Source: an uncultured Prevotella sp.
GTDB lineage: Bacteria > Bacteroidota > Bacteroidia > Bacteroidales > Bacteroidaceae
Direction: 5' to 3'
Length of the DNA stretch: 17,444 nt
NCBI GenBank assembly: GCA_900550365.1
Contig: URRR01000043.1
Span: forward strand, 1 to 17,444
The position numbers were made by a program, and so were the translations under genes. The notes beneath the pieces were generated by a model. That model had not been told where the DNA came from. It was given only the letters and a program-made list of their open reading frames with translations, and ran no database searches. This document shows, piece by piece, positions 7,289 through 15,336 of this stretch. Within the stretch, counting starts at the first letter, position 1, and each line of letters starts with the position of its first letter.

Positions 7289-9118
7289 TTACTCCTTTTT
7301 CTTAAAATAATTCCACACTATGCCGGCTTTGGCAGGCCCGAGAATGCCCGTTAGAGTCTCTAAATCAGCCTCCTTGATGCGCTTCACCGACTTCAGTTCC
7401 TTCAGCAGAAGGTCCTTAGATTTAGGGCCTATGCCCTTGATGTCGTCAAGCTCTGAGTGCAACGCATGCTTGCTGCGCTTGTCGCGGTGGAAGGTTATGG
7501 CGAAGCGGTGAACCTCGTCCTGCATGTGCGTAAGGAGGCGGAACAGCTCGCTGTCGGTCTTCATTCCCACCACAACGGGCGGAAAACCATACAGCAGTTC
7601 GTTGGTTCTGTGGCGGTCGTTCTTGGCCAGTCCGGCGATAGGAATGCTGAGGTGAAGCTCGTCTTCGACCACCTCGCGCACCACGCTCATCTGCCCCTGT
7701 CCGCCGTCAGTTATGATAAGGTCGGGCAGGGGCTGGCCTTCCTCCACTATGCGAGAATATCGTCGGCGCACCACCTCCTGCATTGACGCGTAATCGTCGG
7801 GCCCGGTCACCGTTTTTATTATGTATTTACGGTAGTCCTTCTTGCTCGGTTTCATCTTCTTGAACACCACGCACGCCGCTACGGCATCAGTTCCGCTGAT
7901 GTTTGAGTTGTCGAACATCTCTATCTGATAAGGCATCTTAGGCAGCTTCAGTGCCGTCTGTATTTCCTTCATCAGGCGCACCGATTTCTGCTCTGGATTG
8001 AGCTTTTCAGCCTGCTTCAGGCGGTCGAAACGGTACTGTTTGCCGTTCATCTCCGACAGTTCCAGCAGTGTACGCTTGTCGCCCCGCTGCGGCACGGTGA
8101 ACGTTACGTCCTCAATGGTCATCTCGACGGGGAACGGCACGATTATCTCACGCGACCGGCTGCCCATGCGCTCACGTATCTGCAGTATGCCGAGCTGCAG
8201 CACTTCGAGCGCCGTCTCGCCCAGTTTTTTCTTCATTTCGAACGTCTGTGCCTGGTTGATGCTGCCGTTCATCACGTGCATGTAGTTCACGTAGGCCGTC
8301 CGCTCGTCGTCAGTGATGCTGAACACGTCGACGTTCGTGATGGTATGGCTTACCACCTCGCTCTTGGCGCAGAAAGTCTCGAGCAGCATGTAGCGCTGTT
8401 TCAGCACCTCGGCCTCCTCAAAACGCATCTCCTCGGCCAGCTTCATCATGCGCGAGTAGATGCTGCGCTGCAGCTCGCGCGTGTTTCCTTTCAGTATCTC
8501 GCGCGCCTGGGCGATGCACTCCTGATAGTCCTCATAGCTTTGTTTCCCGATGCACGGAGCGCCGCAATTATGTATGTGGTATTCCAGACAGGGCTTATAT
8601 TTGCCCTGTTCGATGCCCTCACGCGTGATAGGAAAGCGGCACGTGCGCGGCCGGTAAAGCTTCTTGATAAGCTCAAGAATGGCGTACATCGAGCCGATGT
8701 GGCTGTAAGGGCCGAAGTAAGTGCCCCATTTCTTGTTGATGGTGCGCGTCTTGAAAATGCGCGGAAAGTATTCTTTCGTGACGCATATCGAGGGATACGT
8801 CTTGCCGTCTTTGAGCAGGATGTTGTACTTGGGCTGATATTTCTTTATCAGACTGTTCTCCAGCAGCAGGGCGTCTTCCTCTGTGTTGACCACCGTGTAG
8901 GTAATGTCGTGAATCTTGCTGACCAGCACTTTCGTCTTGAAGCGGTCTACCTCCTTGTGGAAGTAGGACGACACGCGGTTCTTAAGGTTCTTCGCCTTGC
9001 CCACGTATATTATCGTTCCGTGCTCGTCGTAGTACTGGTAGCTGCCGGGCTTCGTGGGCATGTTGCTCACGATGGCCTTCAGACGCTCCAGCCGCTTCTC
9101 GTTTTCTTCTTTAGTCAT
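7289..9118 (-). CDS. uvrC: Excinuclease ABC subunit C
   Basis: A 609-residue UvrC, the nuclease that makes both incisions around UvrB-bound DNA lesions in nucleotide excision repair. The GIY-YIG domain that cuts 3' of the damage lies at about 22-100 (GSYQYYDEHGTIIYVGKAKN). Cys160, Cys177, Cys185 and Cys189 match the conserved four-Cys cluster reported to bind an iron-sulfur centre in UvrC. The UVR motif that binds UvrB is at about 214-249. The RNase H-like domain that cuts 5' follows, with Asp403 in MFDNSNISG, Asp471 in IITDGGQGQ, and QDEVHRFAITFHR at 533-545. The C-terminal helix-hairpin-helix pair is at 557-605 (DIKGIGPKSKDLL). All parts are intact. A parS-like site lies 41 bp upstream of the ATG. 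Confidence 0.98.
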   Translation of the reverse strand: MTKEENEKRLERLKAIVSNMPTKPGSYQYYDEHGTIIYVGKAKNLKNRVSSYFHKEVDRFKTKVLVSKIHDITYTVVNTEEDALLLENSLIKKYQPKYNILLKDGKTYPSICVTKEYFPRIFKTRTINKKWGTYFGPYSHIGSMYAILELIKKLYRPRTCRFPITREGIEQGKYKPCLEYHIHNCGAPCIGKQSYEDYQECIAQAREILKGNTRELQRSIYSRMMKLAEEMRFEEAEVLKQRYMLLETFCAKSEVVSHTITNVDVFSITDDERTAYVNYMHVMNGSINQAQTFEMKKKLGETALEVLQLGILQIRERMGSRSREIIVPFPVEMTIEDVTFTVPQRGDKRTLLELSEMNGKQYRFDRLKQAEKLNPEQKSVRLMKEIQTALKLPKMPYQIEMFDNSNISGTDAVAACVVFKKMKPSKKDYRKYIIKTVTGPDDYASMQEVVRRRYSRIVEEGQPLPDLIITDGGQGQMSVVREVVEDELHLSIPIAGLAKNDRHRTNELLYGFPPVVVGMKTDSELFRLLTHMQDEVHRFAITFHRDKRSKHALHSELDDIKGIGPKSKDLLLKELKSVKRIKEADLETLTGILGPAKAGIVWNYFKKKE

Positions 9119-9158
9119 GACGTGTAAGTGCTTTGTTTATAGAGGTTTCGAGAAATAA

Positions 9159-9174
9159 TGTTTCACGTGAAACT
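9159..9174. promoter_or_regulatory. parS-like ParB binding site 1
   Basis: TGTTTCACGTGAAACT matches the widely conserved parS consensus TGTTNCACGTGAAACA at 15 of 16 positions, with a perfect 14-bp palindrome at 9160-9173. parS sites load ParB and usually cluster near the chromosome origin. It lies 41 bp upstream of uvrC, outside any coding sequence. A second site is 1.25 kb away at 10406. Confidence 0.75.
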
Positions 9175-9184
9175 TTAATCATTT

Positions 9185-9502
9185 AGTAGTTAAAGGAGTT
9201 AGAAGAAGTTATCACTCGCTTCGCTCGCTTAGTAGTTAAAGTCATTAGCCTTGCATCAACAAGGAGGCTGGTAGTAGTTAAAGTAGTTAGAGGAGTTAAG
9301 GCGACCTTCGTCCGCCGGTAGTTAAAGTCGTATGCTTTATAGATTATTAGTTCAATCTGTCCTATTGGCCGTAAGACCGTATAACCGTATAACCTTACAA
9401 CCTCATAACCGCCAAACCTCATAACCTTATAATATCAAGACATTTGGCTTTAACTTCTAGCGAGCTTTGCGAGCGATAACTTCTCTAACTTCTTTAACTA
9501 CT
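9185..9502. repeat. Imperfect inverted repeat enclosing octamer and nonamer arrays
   Basis: The arm at 9185-9229 and the arm at 9459-9502 are complementary at about 39 of 45 positions with one indel. Both are made of nonamers such as GTAGTTAAA and GGAGTTAGA, plus a GCGAGC-rich segment. Inside, 9231-9330 carries more GTAGTTAAA-type units. 9371-9434 is an array of eight octamers, mostly of the form NNATAACC (GTATAACC, TTACAACC, TCATAACC). That octamer is the reverse complement of the GGTTATAA unit at 15273-15306. The element fills the apt/uvrC gap; no gene is present in it. Confidence 0.8.
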
Positions 9503-9511
9503 TAAAAGAAA

Positions 9512-10042
9512 CTACACCTGCAACAGCGTCGTGATTTCCGTATCGCTGTCGAAGTTGTCGCGGCCGTGCATGCCCTCGCGTGTAAGTTCTATGATGAAGT
9601 TAATGTAGATTTTCTTCGGGTGAAACTTCTTCACGAGGTTGTAGGCAGCCTTCATTGTGCCGCCAGTTGCCAGCAGGTCGTCGTGCAGCAGAACGACGTC
9701 GTCGCTCGTTATGGCGTCTTTATGAATCTCGATAGTATCGGTGCCGTACTCCTTGGCGTAGCTCTCCTGAATGGTGTCGCACGGCAGTTTGCCCGGTTTG
9801 CGGCAAAGCACTACGCCTGCGTGCAGCTTCACGGCAAGCGCCGAAGACATGATGAAGCCGCGGCTCTCGATGCCTACAATCTTAGTGATGCCCTTGTCCT
9901 TGTACAGGTCATACAGTTCCTGCTCCATTATCTGGAGGCAGTCGGGGTTAGAGAACAGCGTCGTAACGTCTCTGAAGATTACTCCTTTTTTCGGAAAATC
10001 AGGAATGTTGCGCAGATTTTCCAGCAATGTCTTGTTGTTCAT
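9512..10042 (-). CDS. apt: Adenine phosphoribosyltransferase
   Basis: A 176-residue type I phosphoribosyltransferase that salvages adenine by converting it with PRPP to AMP in the cytoplasm. The N-terminal FRDVTTLF at 23-30 contributes to adenine recognition in this family. The PRPP-binding loop is VVLLHDDLLATGGT at 116-129. IESRGFIMSSALA at 58-70 matches the conserved loop that binds pyrophosphate. The length is typical. The ATG start at 10040-10042 opens on the standard MxxxTLLENLRNIPDFPKKG beginning. It is the middle gene of the mnmG-apt-uvrC run, but gaps of 389 and 393 bp, full of repeats and each holding a parS-like site, separate it from its neighbours. Co-transcription is therefore uncertain. 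Confidence 0.97.
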   Translation of the reverse strand: MNNKTLLENLRNIPDFPKKGVIFRDVTTLFSNPDCLQIMEQELYDLYKDKGITKIVGIESRGFIMSSALAVKLHAGVVLCRKPGKLPCDTIQESYAKEYGTDTIEIHKDAITSDDVVLLHDDLLATGGTMKAAYNLVKKFHPKKIYINFIIELTREGMHGRDNFDSDTEITTLLQV

Positions 10043-10405
10043 TTTTTACGTTATTATATTAATATTGGTAATTGTCTTGTCAGCACCCGTTGCGGGGCGT
10101 TTTGCCAAATGCCGTCTTTCGTGTTCCGATTGACGGCTTTTTGCCGGATGAAAGACGGTCTTTTGCAGGACAAAAGACGGCCTTTCGCAAAGGCATGTTT
10201 TGCCGCCCGTTTTGTGCGCCGTGTGGAGTGGGGCGGCGGCTCCTCGCCGGCGGTATTTTTATATGTGTGCCGTGGCTGTTCAGCCGGCTCCGTTTCATCG
10301 CCTTAAGTGATGATTTTCATCTTCAAGCAAGTTTGTGGGTGAAGTCCGTATGTTGCAGTTTTTCAGACCTTTCCACCGTTTTCGCTTGATAAAAAATCGG
10401 CAAAA
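10043..10405. repeat. Gap with clustered GACGG/CCGTC hairpin motifs
   Basis: Between apt and mnmG there is no credible gene. 10109-10195 holds several alternating GCCGTCTTT and AAAGACGG motifs. These include the near-palindrome AAAGAC-G-GTCTTT at about 10151-10163 and CAAAAGACGGCCTTTCGC at about 10171-10188. They can pair with each other in several ways and resemble the 17-bp hairpin at 4010-4044. GC-rich sequence follows at 10200-10250. From 10260 to 10405 I see nothing recognisable. Confidence 0.5.
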
Positions 10406-10421
10406 TGTTTCACGTGGAACA
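10406..10421. promoter_or_regulatory. parS-like ParB binding site 2
   Basis: Read on the minus strand this is TGTTCCACGTGAAACA, a 16 of 16 match to TGTTNCACGTGAAACA. It lies 10 bp past the mnmG stop codon. With the site at 9159 it forms a pair enclosing apt. mnmG (gidA) often lies near parAB and oriC in bacteria, which fits an origin-proximal location, although parA, parB and DnaA boxes are not seen here. Confidence 0.8.
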
Positions 10422-10431
10422 TATGCCGCGA

Positions 10432-12303
10432 CTACCTCTTCATGAGCACCAGCATGATGTTGATGTCGCTCGGCGATACGCCCGGTATGCGGCTTGCCTG
10501 CGCCAGCGTCTCGGGGTCTATTTTTGTAAGCTTTTGACGGGCCTCGGTCGAGAGCTGCTGCATCTCTGAGTACTTGAAGTGGCCGCGTATTCTGATGTTC
10601 TCCAGGCGGTGCATCTTCTCCGCCACGAGGCGTTCGCGCTCTATGTAGCCCTTATACTTCATCTTGATTTCTGCCGCCTCGGCTATCTCTTCGCGGCGGT
10701 TTGGCAGCGATTCCAACGCCTGCTTGAGCCCCGGCAGAATCTCAGAAAGATTGTTCAGCGTGAGCTGCGGGCGCGCTATGAGGTCGGCTATCTTGCAACC
10801 CTCGCGCAGGGGAGTGGTGCCCAAGGCTTCAAGCTGCGAGTTTATGTCGCGCGGTTTTACCGGTGTGGCGGTGCAGTAATCAGTCAGCCGTTCCATGGCC
10901 TCTTTCTTCTGCATCCACCAGTCGTAGCGGTCGCGGCGGGCAAGACCTAAGCTGTAAGCCCTCTCGGTGAGGCGTGCGTCGGCATCATCCTGGCGCAGCA
11001 GTATGCGGTATTCGGCGCGGCTGGTGAACATGCGGTAAGGCTCGTCGACGCCTTTGGTCACGAGGTCGTCTATTAGTACGCCTATGTAAGCCTCGTCGCG
11101 GGCCAGAGTGAACGGCCGGCCGCCCGAGCAGCTCAGCGCGGCGTTTACCCCGGCTACGAGCCCCTGGCCGGCCGCCTCTTCGTATCCGGTGGTGCCGTTC
11201 ACCTGTCCGGCCATGAAGAGGCCCGGTATTATCTTTGACTCCAGCGTGTGGCGCAGCTGTGTAGGGTCAAAGAAGTCGTACTCAATGGCGTAGCCCGGGC
11301 GGTAGACCTTGGCGTCGCGCAGGGCCGGAATCTTTCTCAGTGCGGCTATCTGCGCCTCCATCGGCATTGACGACGAGAAGCCGTTGAGGTACATCTCGTT
11401 GGTGTCCTCGCCTTCGGGTTCAAGAAAAAGCGGATGTTGCTGCTTGTCAGGAAAGGTGACAAGCTTGGTCTCTATCGACGGGCAGTAACGCGGGCCGATG
11501 CTCTGTATCTGCCCGTTGTACAGGGGCGAGTCGGCAATGGCGGCCATGAGCGTGGCGTGAACGTCGGGGTTGGTGTAGCATGTCCAGCACGTAAGCTGCT
11601 TCAGCGGCCGGCTCTGGGACATAAAACTGAAGCTGTGGAAGTCGTGCTCGCCCTCCTGCACCTCCATATCCTCAAAGTGGACGGTGCGGCGGTCTATGCG
11701 CACGGGCGTGCCCGTCTTCATGCGTCCGGCCGTCACGCCGTGGCGTGTGATGCTCTCTGTAAGATGCTCCACGGCCGGTTCGGCTATGCGCCCGCCGGGC
11801 AGGTGGCGGCGGCCTATGTGCAGAAGACCGTTGAGGAAGGTGCCCGCCGTGAGCACGACGCTCCCGGCGCGCAGCTCCACGCCCCACACGGTGCGCACGC
11901 CTACGGCCCTGCCTTGCTCTACGATGAGCTCCTCGGCCTGGTCCTGCCAGATGTCGAGGCCGTCGGTACGGTCGAGCACCGAGCGCCACTGCCAGATGAA
12001 CTTGCCGCGGTCACACTGGGCGCGGGGGCTCCATACGGCCGGCCCCTTCGAGCGGTTGAGCATGCGGAACTGTATTGCCGTGGCGTCGGTTACCAGGCCC
12101 ATGTGGCCTCCCAGGGCGTCAATCTCGCGTACGATCTGGCCTTTGGCTATGCCGCCCACGGCCGGGTTACAGCTCATCTGGGCTATCTTGTTCATGTCCA
12201 TGGTAACGAGGCATGTGCTGGCGCCCATGCCCGCCGCCGCGGCCGCGGCCTCACATCCGGCGTGTCCGCCGCCGATAACGATAACGTCGTATTTTAATAT
12301 CAT
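10432..12303 (-). CDS. mnmG: tRNA uridine-5-carboxymethylaminomethyl modification enzyme MnmG (GidA)
   Basis: A 623-residue FAD protein. With MnmE it installs the carboxymethylaminomethyl group on U34 of certain tRNAs, using methylene-tetrahydrofolate. The Rossmann FAD motif is GGGHAG at 11-16 within YDVIVIGGGHAGCEAA. SCNPAVGG at 44-51 and GPAVWSPRAQCDR at 87-99 are family signatures, as are CPSIETKLVTFPD, EMYLNGFSSSMP and MAGQVNGTTGYEEAAGQGL further on. The C-terminal helical domain that contacts MnmE is complete, ending in SDINIMLVLMKR. The start is the ATG at 12301-12303, as in the family. An in-frame ATG 18 codons upstream would translate the GTGAGAAG repeat and is rejected. It is the first gene of the minus-strand run and divergent from frdC. 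Confidence 0.97.
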   Translation of the reverse strand: MILKYDVIVIGGGHAGCEAAAAAAGMGASTCLVTMDMNKIAQMSCNPAVGGIAKGQIVREIDALGGHMGLVTDATAIQFRMLNRSKGPAVWSPRAQCDRGKFIWQWRSVLDRTDGLDIWQDQAEELIVEQGRAVGVRTVWGVELRAGSVVLTAGTFLNGLLHIGRRHLPGGRIAEPAVEHLTESITRHGVTAGRMKTGTPVRIDRRTVHFEDMEVQEGEHDFHSFSFMSQSRPLKQLTCWTCYTNPDVHATLMAAIADSPLYNGQIQSIGPRYCPSIETKLVTFPDKQQHPLFLEPEGEDTNEMYLNGFSSSMPMEAQIAALRKIPALRDAKVYRPGYAIEYDFFDPTQLRHTLESKIIPGLFMAGQVNGTTGYEEAAGQGLVAGVNAALSCSGGRPFTLARDEAYIGVLIDDLVTKGVDEPYRMFTSRAEYRILLRQDDADARLTERAYSLGLARRDRYDWWMQKKEAMERLTDYCTATPVKPRDINSQLEALGTTPLREGCKIADLIARPQLTLNNLSEILPGLKQALESLPNRREEIAEAAEIKMKYKGYIERERLVAEKMHRLENIRIRGHFKYSEMQQLSTEARQKLTKIDPETLAQASRIPGVSPSDINIMLVLMKR

Positions 12304-12313
12304 TTCTTTGAAG

Positions 12314-12357
12314 GTGAGAAGGTTGGAAAGTGAGAAGGTGAGGATGTGTTTTCTCAC
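12314..12357. repeat. GTGAGAAG octamer repeat in the mnmG leader
   Basis: Four octamers in register (GTGAGAAG, GTTGGAAA, GTGAGAAG, GTGAGGAT) occupy 12314-12345, followed by the inverted TTCTCAC at 12351-12357. They begin 11 bp from the mnmG start codon and lie in its 5' untranslated region. The same octamer builds the array downstream of hsp20 at 17285. A hairpin here could affect mnmG translation. Confidence 0.65.
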
Positions 12358-12382
12358 ACTCTCGCCTTGCTGTTTGCTGGCG

Positions 12383-12390
12383 CAAAAGTA
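12383..12390 (-). promoter_or_regulatory. -7 box for mnmG
   Basis: On the minus strand this reads TACTTTTG, an exact TAnnTTTG match. It would give a leader of roughly 70-75 nt that includes the octamer repeat. No clear TTTG is found at -33. It lies 30 bp from the frd -33 element, so the two promoters are back to back. Confidence 0.5.
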
Positions 12391-12420
12391 AGAATTTAAA
12401 TTGAATTTTTATATAAATAC

Positions 12421-12451
12421 TTTGACTTATCGCCAAAATAGAGTATATTTG
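12421..12451 (+). promoter_or_regulatory. Bacteroidota consensus promoter of the frd operon
   Basis: TTTG (12421-12424), then exactly 19 bp, then TATATTTG (12444-12451): a full match to the TTTG-N19-TAnnTTTG promoter of the Bacteroidota primary sigma factor. Transcription would start near 12457, leaving a leader of about 105 nt. The leader contains the 12-bp palindrome CGGGCGCGCCCG at 12490-12501. The strong consensus fits a highly expressed respiratory operon. Confidence 0.85.
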
Positions 12452-12562
12452 CACACCCGAAGGGCGTGGCCATACTTATAAATAGGTAGCGGGCGCGCCC
12501 GTCGGCGACGTGATTCCGGATTAACAATAATTCATTTTTAATACTTAAAATTTCAATCATTT

Positions 12563-13240
12563 ATGTGGTTATGTAATTCACCAATCGGAAGGAAAGTTGT
12601 GATGTCGGTAACGGGCGTCGCGCTTATCCTGTTCTTGACATTCCACATGTCAATGAACTTAGTTGCTCTTTTCTCGGGCGAGGCTTACAACGCGGTGTGT
12701 GAGTTCCTCGGGGCTAACTGGTACGCGCTCATAGCGACGCTGGCTCTGGCTGCCCTGGCTGTAATCCACATCGTGTACGCGTTCCTGCTGACGATGCAGA
12801 ACCGCCGCGCGCGCGGCAACGAGCGTTACGCCGTAACGTCACGTCCTGAGAAAGTTGAATGGGCATCTCAGAACATGCTCGTGCTCGGCATCATCGTGCT
12901 GCTGGGCCTGCTGCTCCACCTGTTCAACTTCTGGTATAACATGATGTTCGCCGAGCTGACCGGCATCACGGTGCCCCATCTGCCCTCAGACGGCTTCGCC
13001 TACATCATCGACACGTTCTCTTGCCCGCTTTACGTAGTGCTCTACATCATCTGGCTGGCCGCTATCTGGTTCCACCTCTCTCACGGCTTCTGGAGCGCCA
13101 TGCAGACATTCGGCTGGAACGGCAAGGTTTGGTTCAACCGCTGGAAGACCATCGGCCTTGTCTACACATCGCTGCTTATGCTGGGCTTCCTCGTTGTAGT
13201 GCTGGCGTTCGCCTTCGGACTGGCTCCGAGCATGTGGTAA
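12563..13240 (+). CDS. frdC: Fumarate reductase / succinate dehydrogenase cytochrome b subunit
   Basis: A 225-residue integral membrane protein that anchors the FrdAB catalytic dimer and carries electrons between menaquinol and the iron-sulfur subunit. Five hydrophobic helices are visible, at about residues 11-37, 53-78, 103-130, 155-178 and 196-220. Histidines in or beside these helices (His28, His69, His119, His171, His174) include the likely axial ligands of two haem b groups, as in the single-subunit diheme (type B) anchors. The start MWLCNSPIGRKVVMSVTG is the usual beginning for this family. It is the first gene of the operon, 39 bp ahead of frdA. Codon use is strongly biased to C- and G-ending codons, as expected for a highly expressed gene. 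Confidence 0.93.
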   Translation: MWLCNSPIGRKVVMSVTGVALILFLTFHMSMNLVALFSGEAYNAVCEFLGANWYALIATLALAALAVIHIVYAFLLTMQNRRARGNERYAVTSRPEKVEWASQNMLVLGIIVLLGLLLHLFNFWYNMMFAELTGITVPHLPSDGFAYIIDTFSCPLYVVLYIIWLAAIWFHLSHGFWSAMQTFGWNGKVWFNRWKTIGLVYTSLLMLGFLVVVLAFAFGLAPSMW

Positions 13241-13279
13241 TACCATTTCATAATACATAATTTATAATTCATAATTATC

Positions 13280-15262
13280 ATGGCAAAGCAATTAGATTCC
13301 AAGATACCTGAGGGGCCGATAGCTGAGAAATGGACCAACTATAAGGCTCACCAACGTTTGGTTAACCCTAAGAACAAACTGAAGCTCGACGTCATCGTAG
13401 TGGGCACGGGTCTGGCAGGTGCCAGCGCTGCGGCTTCACTCGGCGAGATGGGCTTCAACGTCCTGAACTTCTGCATCCAGGACTCTCCGCGCCGTGCACA
13501 CTCTATCGCTGCACAGGGCGGTATCAACGCCGCCAAGAACTATCAGAACGACGGCGACTCTGTTTACCGACTTTTCTACGACACCGTAAAGGGCGGCGAC
13601 TACCGCGCTCGTGAGGCTAACGTTTACCGTCTGGCTGAGGTGTCAAACAATATCATCGACCAGTGCGTGGCTCAGGGCGTTCCGTTCGCTCGCGAGTACG
13701 GCGGCATGCTGGCAAACCGCTCTTTCGGCGGCGCGCAGGTGTCACGTACGTTCTACGCCAAGGGACAGACCGGCCAGCAGCTGCTGCTCGGCGCTTACTC
13801 GGCTCTTAGCCGCCAGGTTCACACGGGCCGCGTAAAGCTCTACACCCGCTACGAAATGGAAGACGTGGTTATCGTGAACGGCCGTGCACGCGGCATCATC
13901 GCGAAGAACCTCGTGACAGGCAAGCTGGAGCGCTTCTCTGCCAACGCCGTAGTGATAGCTACCGGCGGATACGGCAACACATACTTCCTCTCTACCAACG
14001 CCATGGGCTGCAACTGCACGGCCGCTATGGCTTGCTACCGTAAGGGAGCTTACTTCGCTAACCCGTCTTACGTCCAGATTCACCCGACTTGTATCCCCGT
14101 ACACGGCGACAACCAGTCGAAGCTGACGCTGATGTCAGAGTCTCTGCGTAACGACGGCCGCATCTGGGTGCCCAAGAAACTTGAGGACGCCAAGGCTCTG
14201 CAGCGCGGCGAGAAGAAACCGACCGACATCCCCGAGGAAGACCGCGACTACTACCTGGAGCGCCGCTACCCGGCATTCGGTAACCTCGTGCCCCGTGACG
14301 TGGCTTCACGTGCAGCCAAGGAGCGCTGCGACAAGGGCTACGGCGTGAACAACACCGGTCTGGCCGTTTATCTCGACTTCTCTGAGAGCATCGAGCGCCT
14401 CGGCCTCGACGTCGTTCTGCAGCGTTACGGCAACCTGTTCGACATGTATGAGGAAATCACCGACGTCAATCCGGGCGAGGTGGGCAACGAAATCAACGGC
14501 GTGAAGTATTACAACCCGATGATGATTTACCCCGCTATCCACTACACCATGGGCGGTATCTGGGTTGACTACGAGCTGATGACCACTATCGAAGGCCTCT
14601 TCGCCATCGGTGAGTGCAACTTCTCTGACCACGGAGCCAACCGCCTCGGCGCCTCTGCTCTTATGCAGGGTCTGGCTGACGGATACTTCGTGCTGCCGTA
14701 CACTATCCAGAACTACCTGGCTGACCAGTCTATCTGGCCCCGCATCTCTACCGACCTGCCCGAGTTTGAGGAGGCCGAGAAGGGCGTCGAGAAGGAGATT
14801 GACCGCCTCATGAACATAAAGGGCAAGCGCTCTGTAGACTCAATCCACAAGGAGCTTGGCCACATCATGTGGGAGCATGTGGGCATGGGCCGCACCGCTG
14901 AAGGCCTGAAGGAAGGTCTTGAACTGATAAAGAAAATCCGCAAGGAGTTTGAGACTAACCTCTTCATCCCCGGCACTAAGGAAGGCCTTAACACTGAGCT
15001 TGACAAGGCTATCCACCTGCGCGACTTCATCACTATGGGCGAACTGATAGCTTACGACGCACTTTCACGCAACGAATCGTGCGGCGGTCACTTCCGCGAG
15101 GAGTACCAGACCGAGGACGGCGAGGCAAAGCGCGACGACGAGCACTACTTCTACGTTGGCTGCTGGGAGTACCAGGGCAGCGACGAGAAGGCACCTGAGC
15201 TCATCAAGGAGCCGCTCCACTATGAGGCAATAAAGGTTCAGACACGTAACTACAAGAATTAA
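13280..15262 (+). CDS. frdA: Fumarate reductase / succinate dehydrogenase flavoprotein subunit
   Basis: A 660-residue catalytic subunit that reduces fumarate to succinate (or the reverse) at a covalently bound FAD. The dinucleotide motif is GTGLAG at 42-47. His74 in RRAHSIAAQGG is the expected site of covalent FAD attachment. The substrate-binding and active-site motifs QIHPTCIP, VPRDVASRAAKERC, YPAIHYTMGGIWVDYE and AIGECNFSDHGANRLGASALMQG follow in the usual order. The length fits the long subfamily used with single-subunit diheme anchors. In a Bacteroidales anaerobe the complex mainly works as fumarate reductase, but sequence alone cannot set the direction. The 39-bp gap to frdC is AT-rich with CATAATTTATAATT-like repetition. 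The gap to frdB is 496 bp because another gene is inserted. Confidence 0.97.
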   Translation: MAKQLDSKIPEGPIAEKWTNYKAHQRLVNPKNKLKLDVIVVGTGLAGASAAASLGEMGFNVLNFCIQDSPRRAHSIAAQGGINAAKNYQNDGDSVYRLFYDTVKGGDYRAREANVYRLAEVSNNIIDQCVAQGVPFAREYGGMLANRSFGGAQVSRTFYAKGQTGQQLLLGAYSALSRQVHTGRVKLYTRYEMEDVVIVNGRARGIIAKNLVTGKLERFSANAVVIATGGYGNTYFLSTNAMGCNCTAAMACYRKGAYFANPSYVQIHPTCIPVHGDNQSKLTLMSESLRNDGRIWVPKKLEDAKALQRGEKKPTDIPEEDRDYYLERRYPAFGNLVPRDVASRAAKERCDKGYGVNNTGLAVYLDFSESIERLGLDVVLQRYGNLFDMYEEITDVNPGEVGNEINGVKYYNPMMIYPAIHYTMGGIWVDYELMTTIEGLFAIGECNFSDHGANRLGASALMQGLADGYFVLPYTIQNYLADQSIWPRISTDLPEFEEAEKGVEKEIDRLMNIKGKRSVDSIHKELGHIMWEHVGMGRTAEGLKEGLELIKKIRKEFETNLFIPGTKEGLNTELDKAIHLRDFITMGELIAYDALSRNESCGGHFREEYQTEDGEAKRDDEHYFYVGCWEYQGSDEKAPELIKEPLHYEAIKVQTRNYKN

Positions 15263-15272
15263 TATCAATCAA

Positions 15273-15306
15273 GGTTGTAAGGTTATAAGGTTATGAGGTT
15301 ATAAGG
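15273..15306. repeat. GGTTATAA octamer array, left flank of the inserted four-helix gene
   Basis: Four octamers in exact register: GGTTGTAA, GGTTATAA, GGTTATGA, GGTTATAA, then GG. They begin 10 bp after the frdA stop codon. The same units, inverted, lie at 9371-9434. They face a related inverted array at 15711-15748 on the far side of the gene, complementary at about 25 of 34 positions. Confidence 0.85.
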
Positions 15307-15336
15307 ACCTTGTGGCAGCTGACGGTTAAATGAACT

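Noticed and set aside
9183..9422. 79-codon minus-strand frame in the uvrC-apt gap
   Set aside because: It translates the octamer and nonamer repeats and has no homology-like features.
9371..9434. CRISPR array
   Set aside because: Units are 8 bp, contiguous and degenerate, with no spacers and no cas genes.
11434..12297. 287-codon plus-strand frame inside mnmG, and a similar one at 8276-9127 inside uvrC
   Set aside because: Both are shadows of well-conserved minus-strand genes with intact motifs, and show no recognisable domain.
12304..12357. Upstream in-frame start for mnmG
   Set aside because: It would add 18 residues encoded by the GTGAGAAG repeat before the conserved YDVIVIGGGHAG start.
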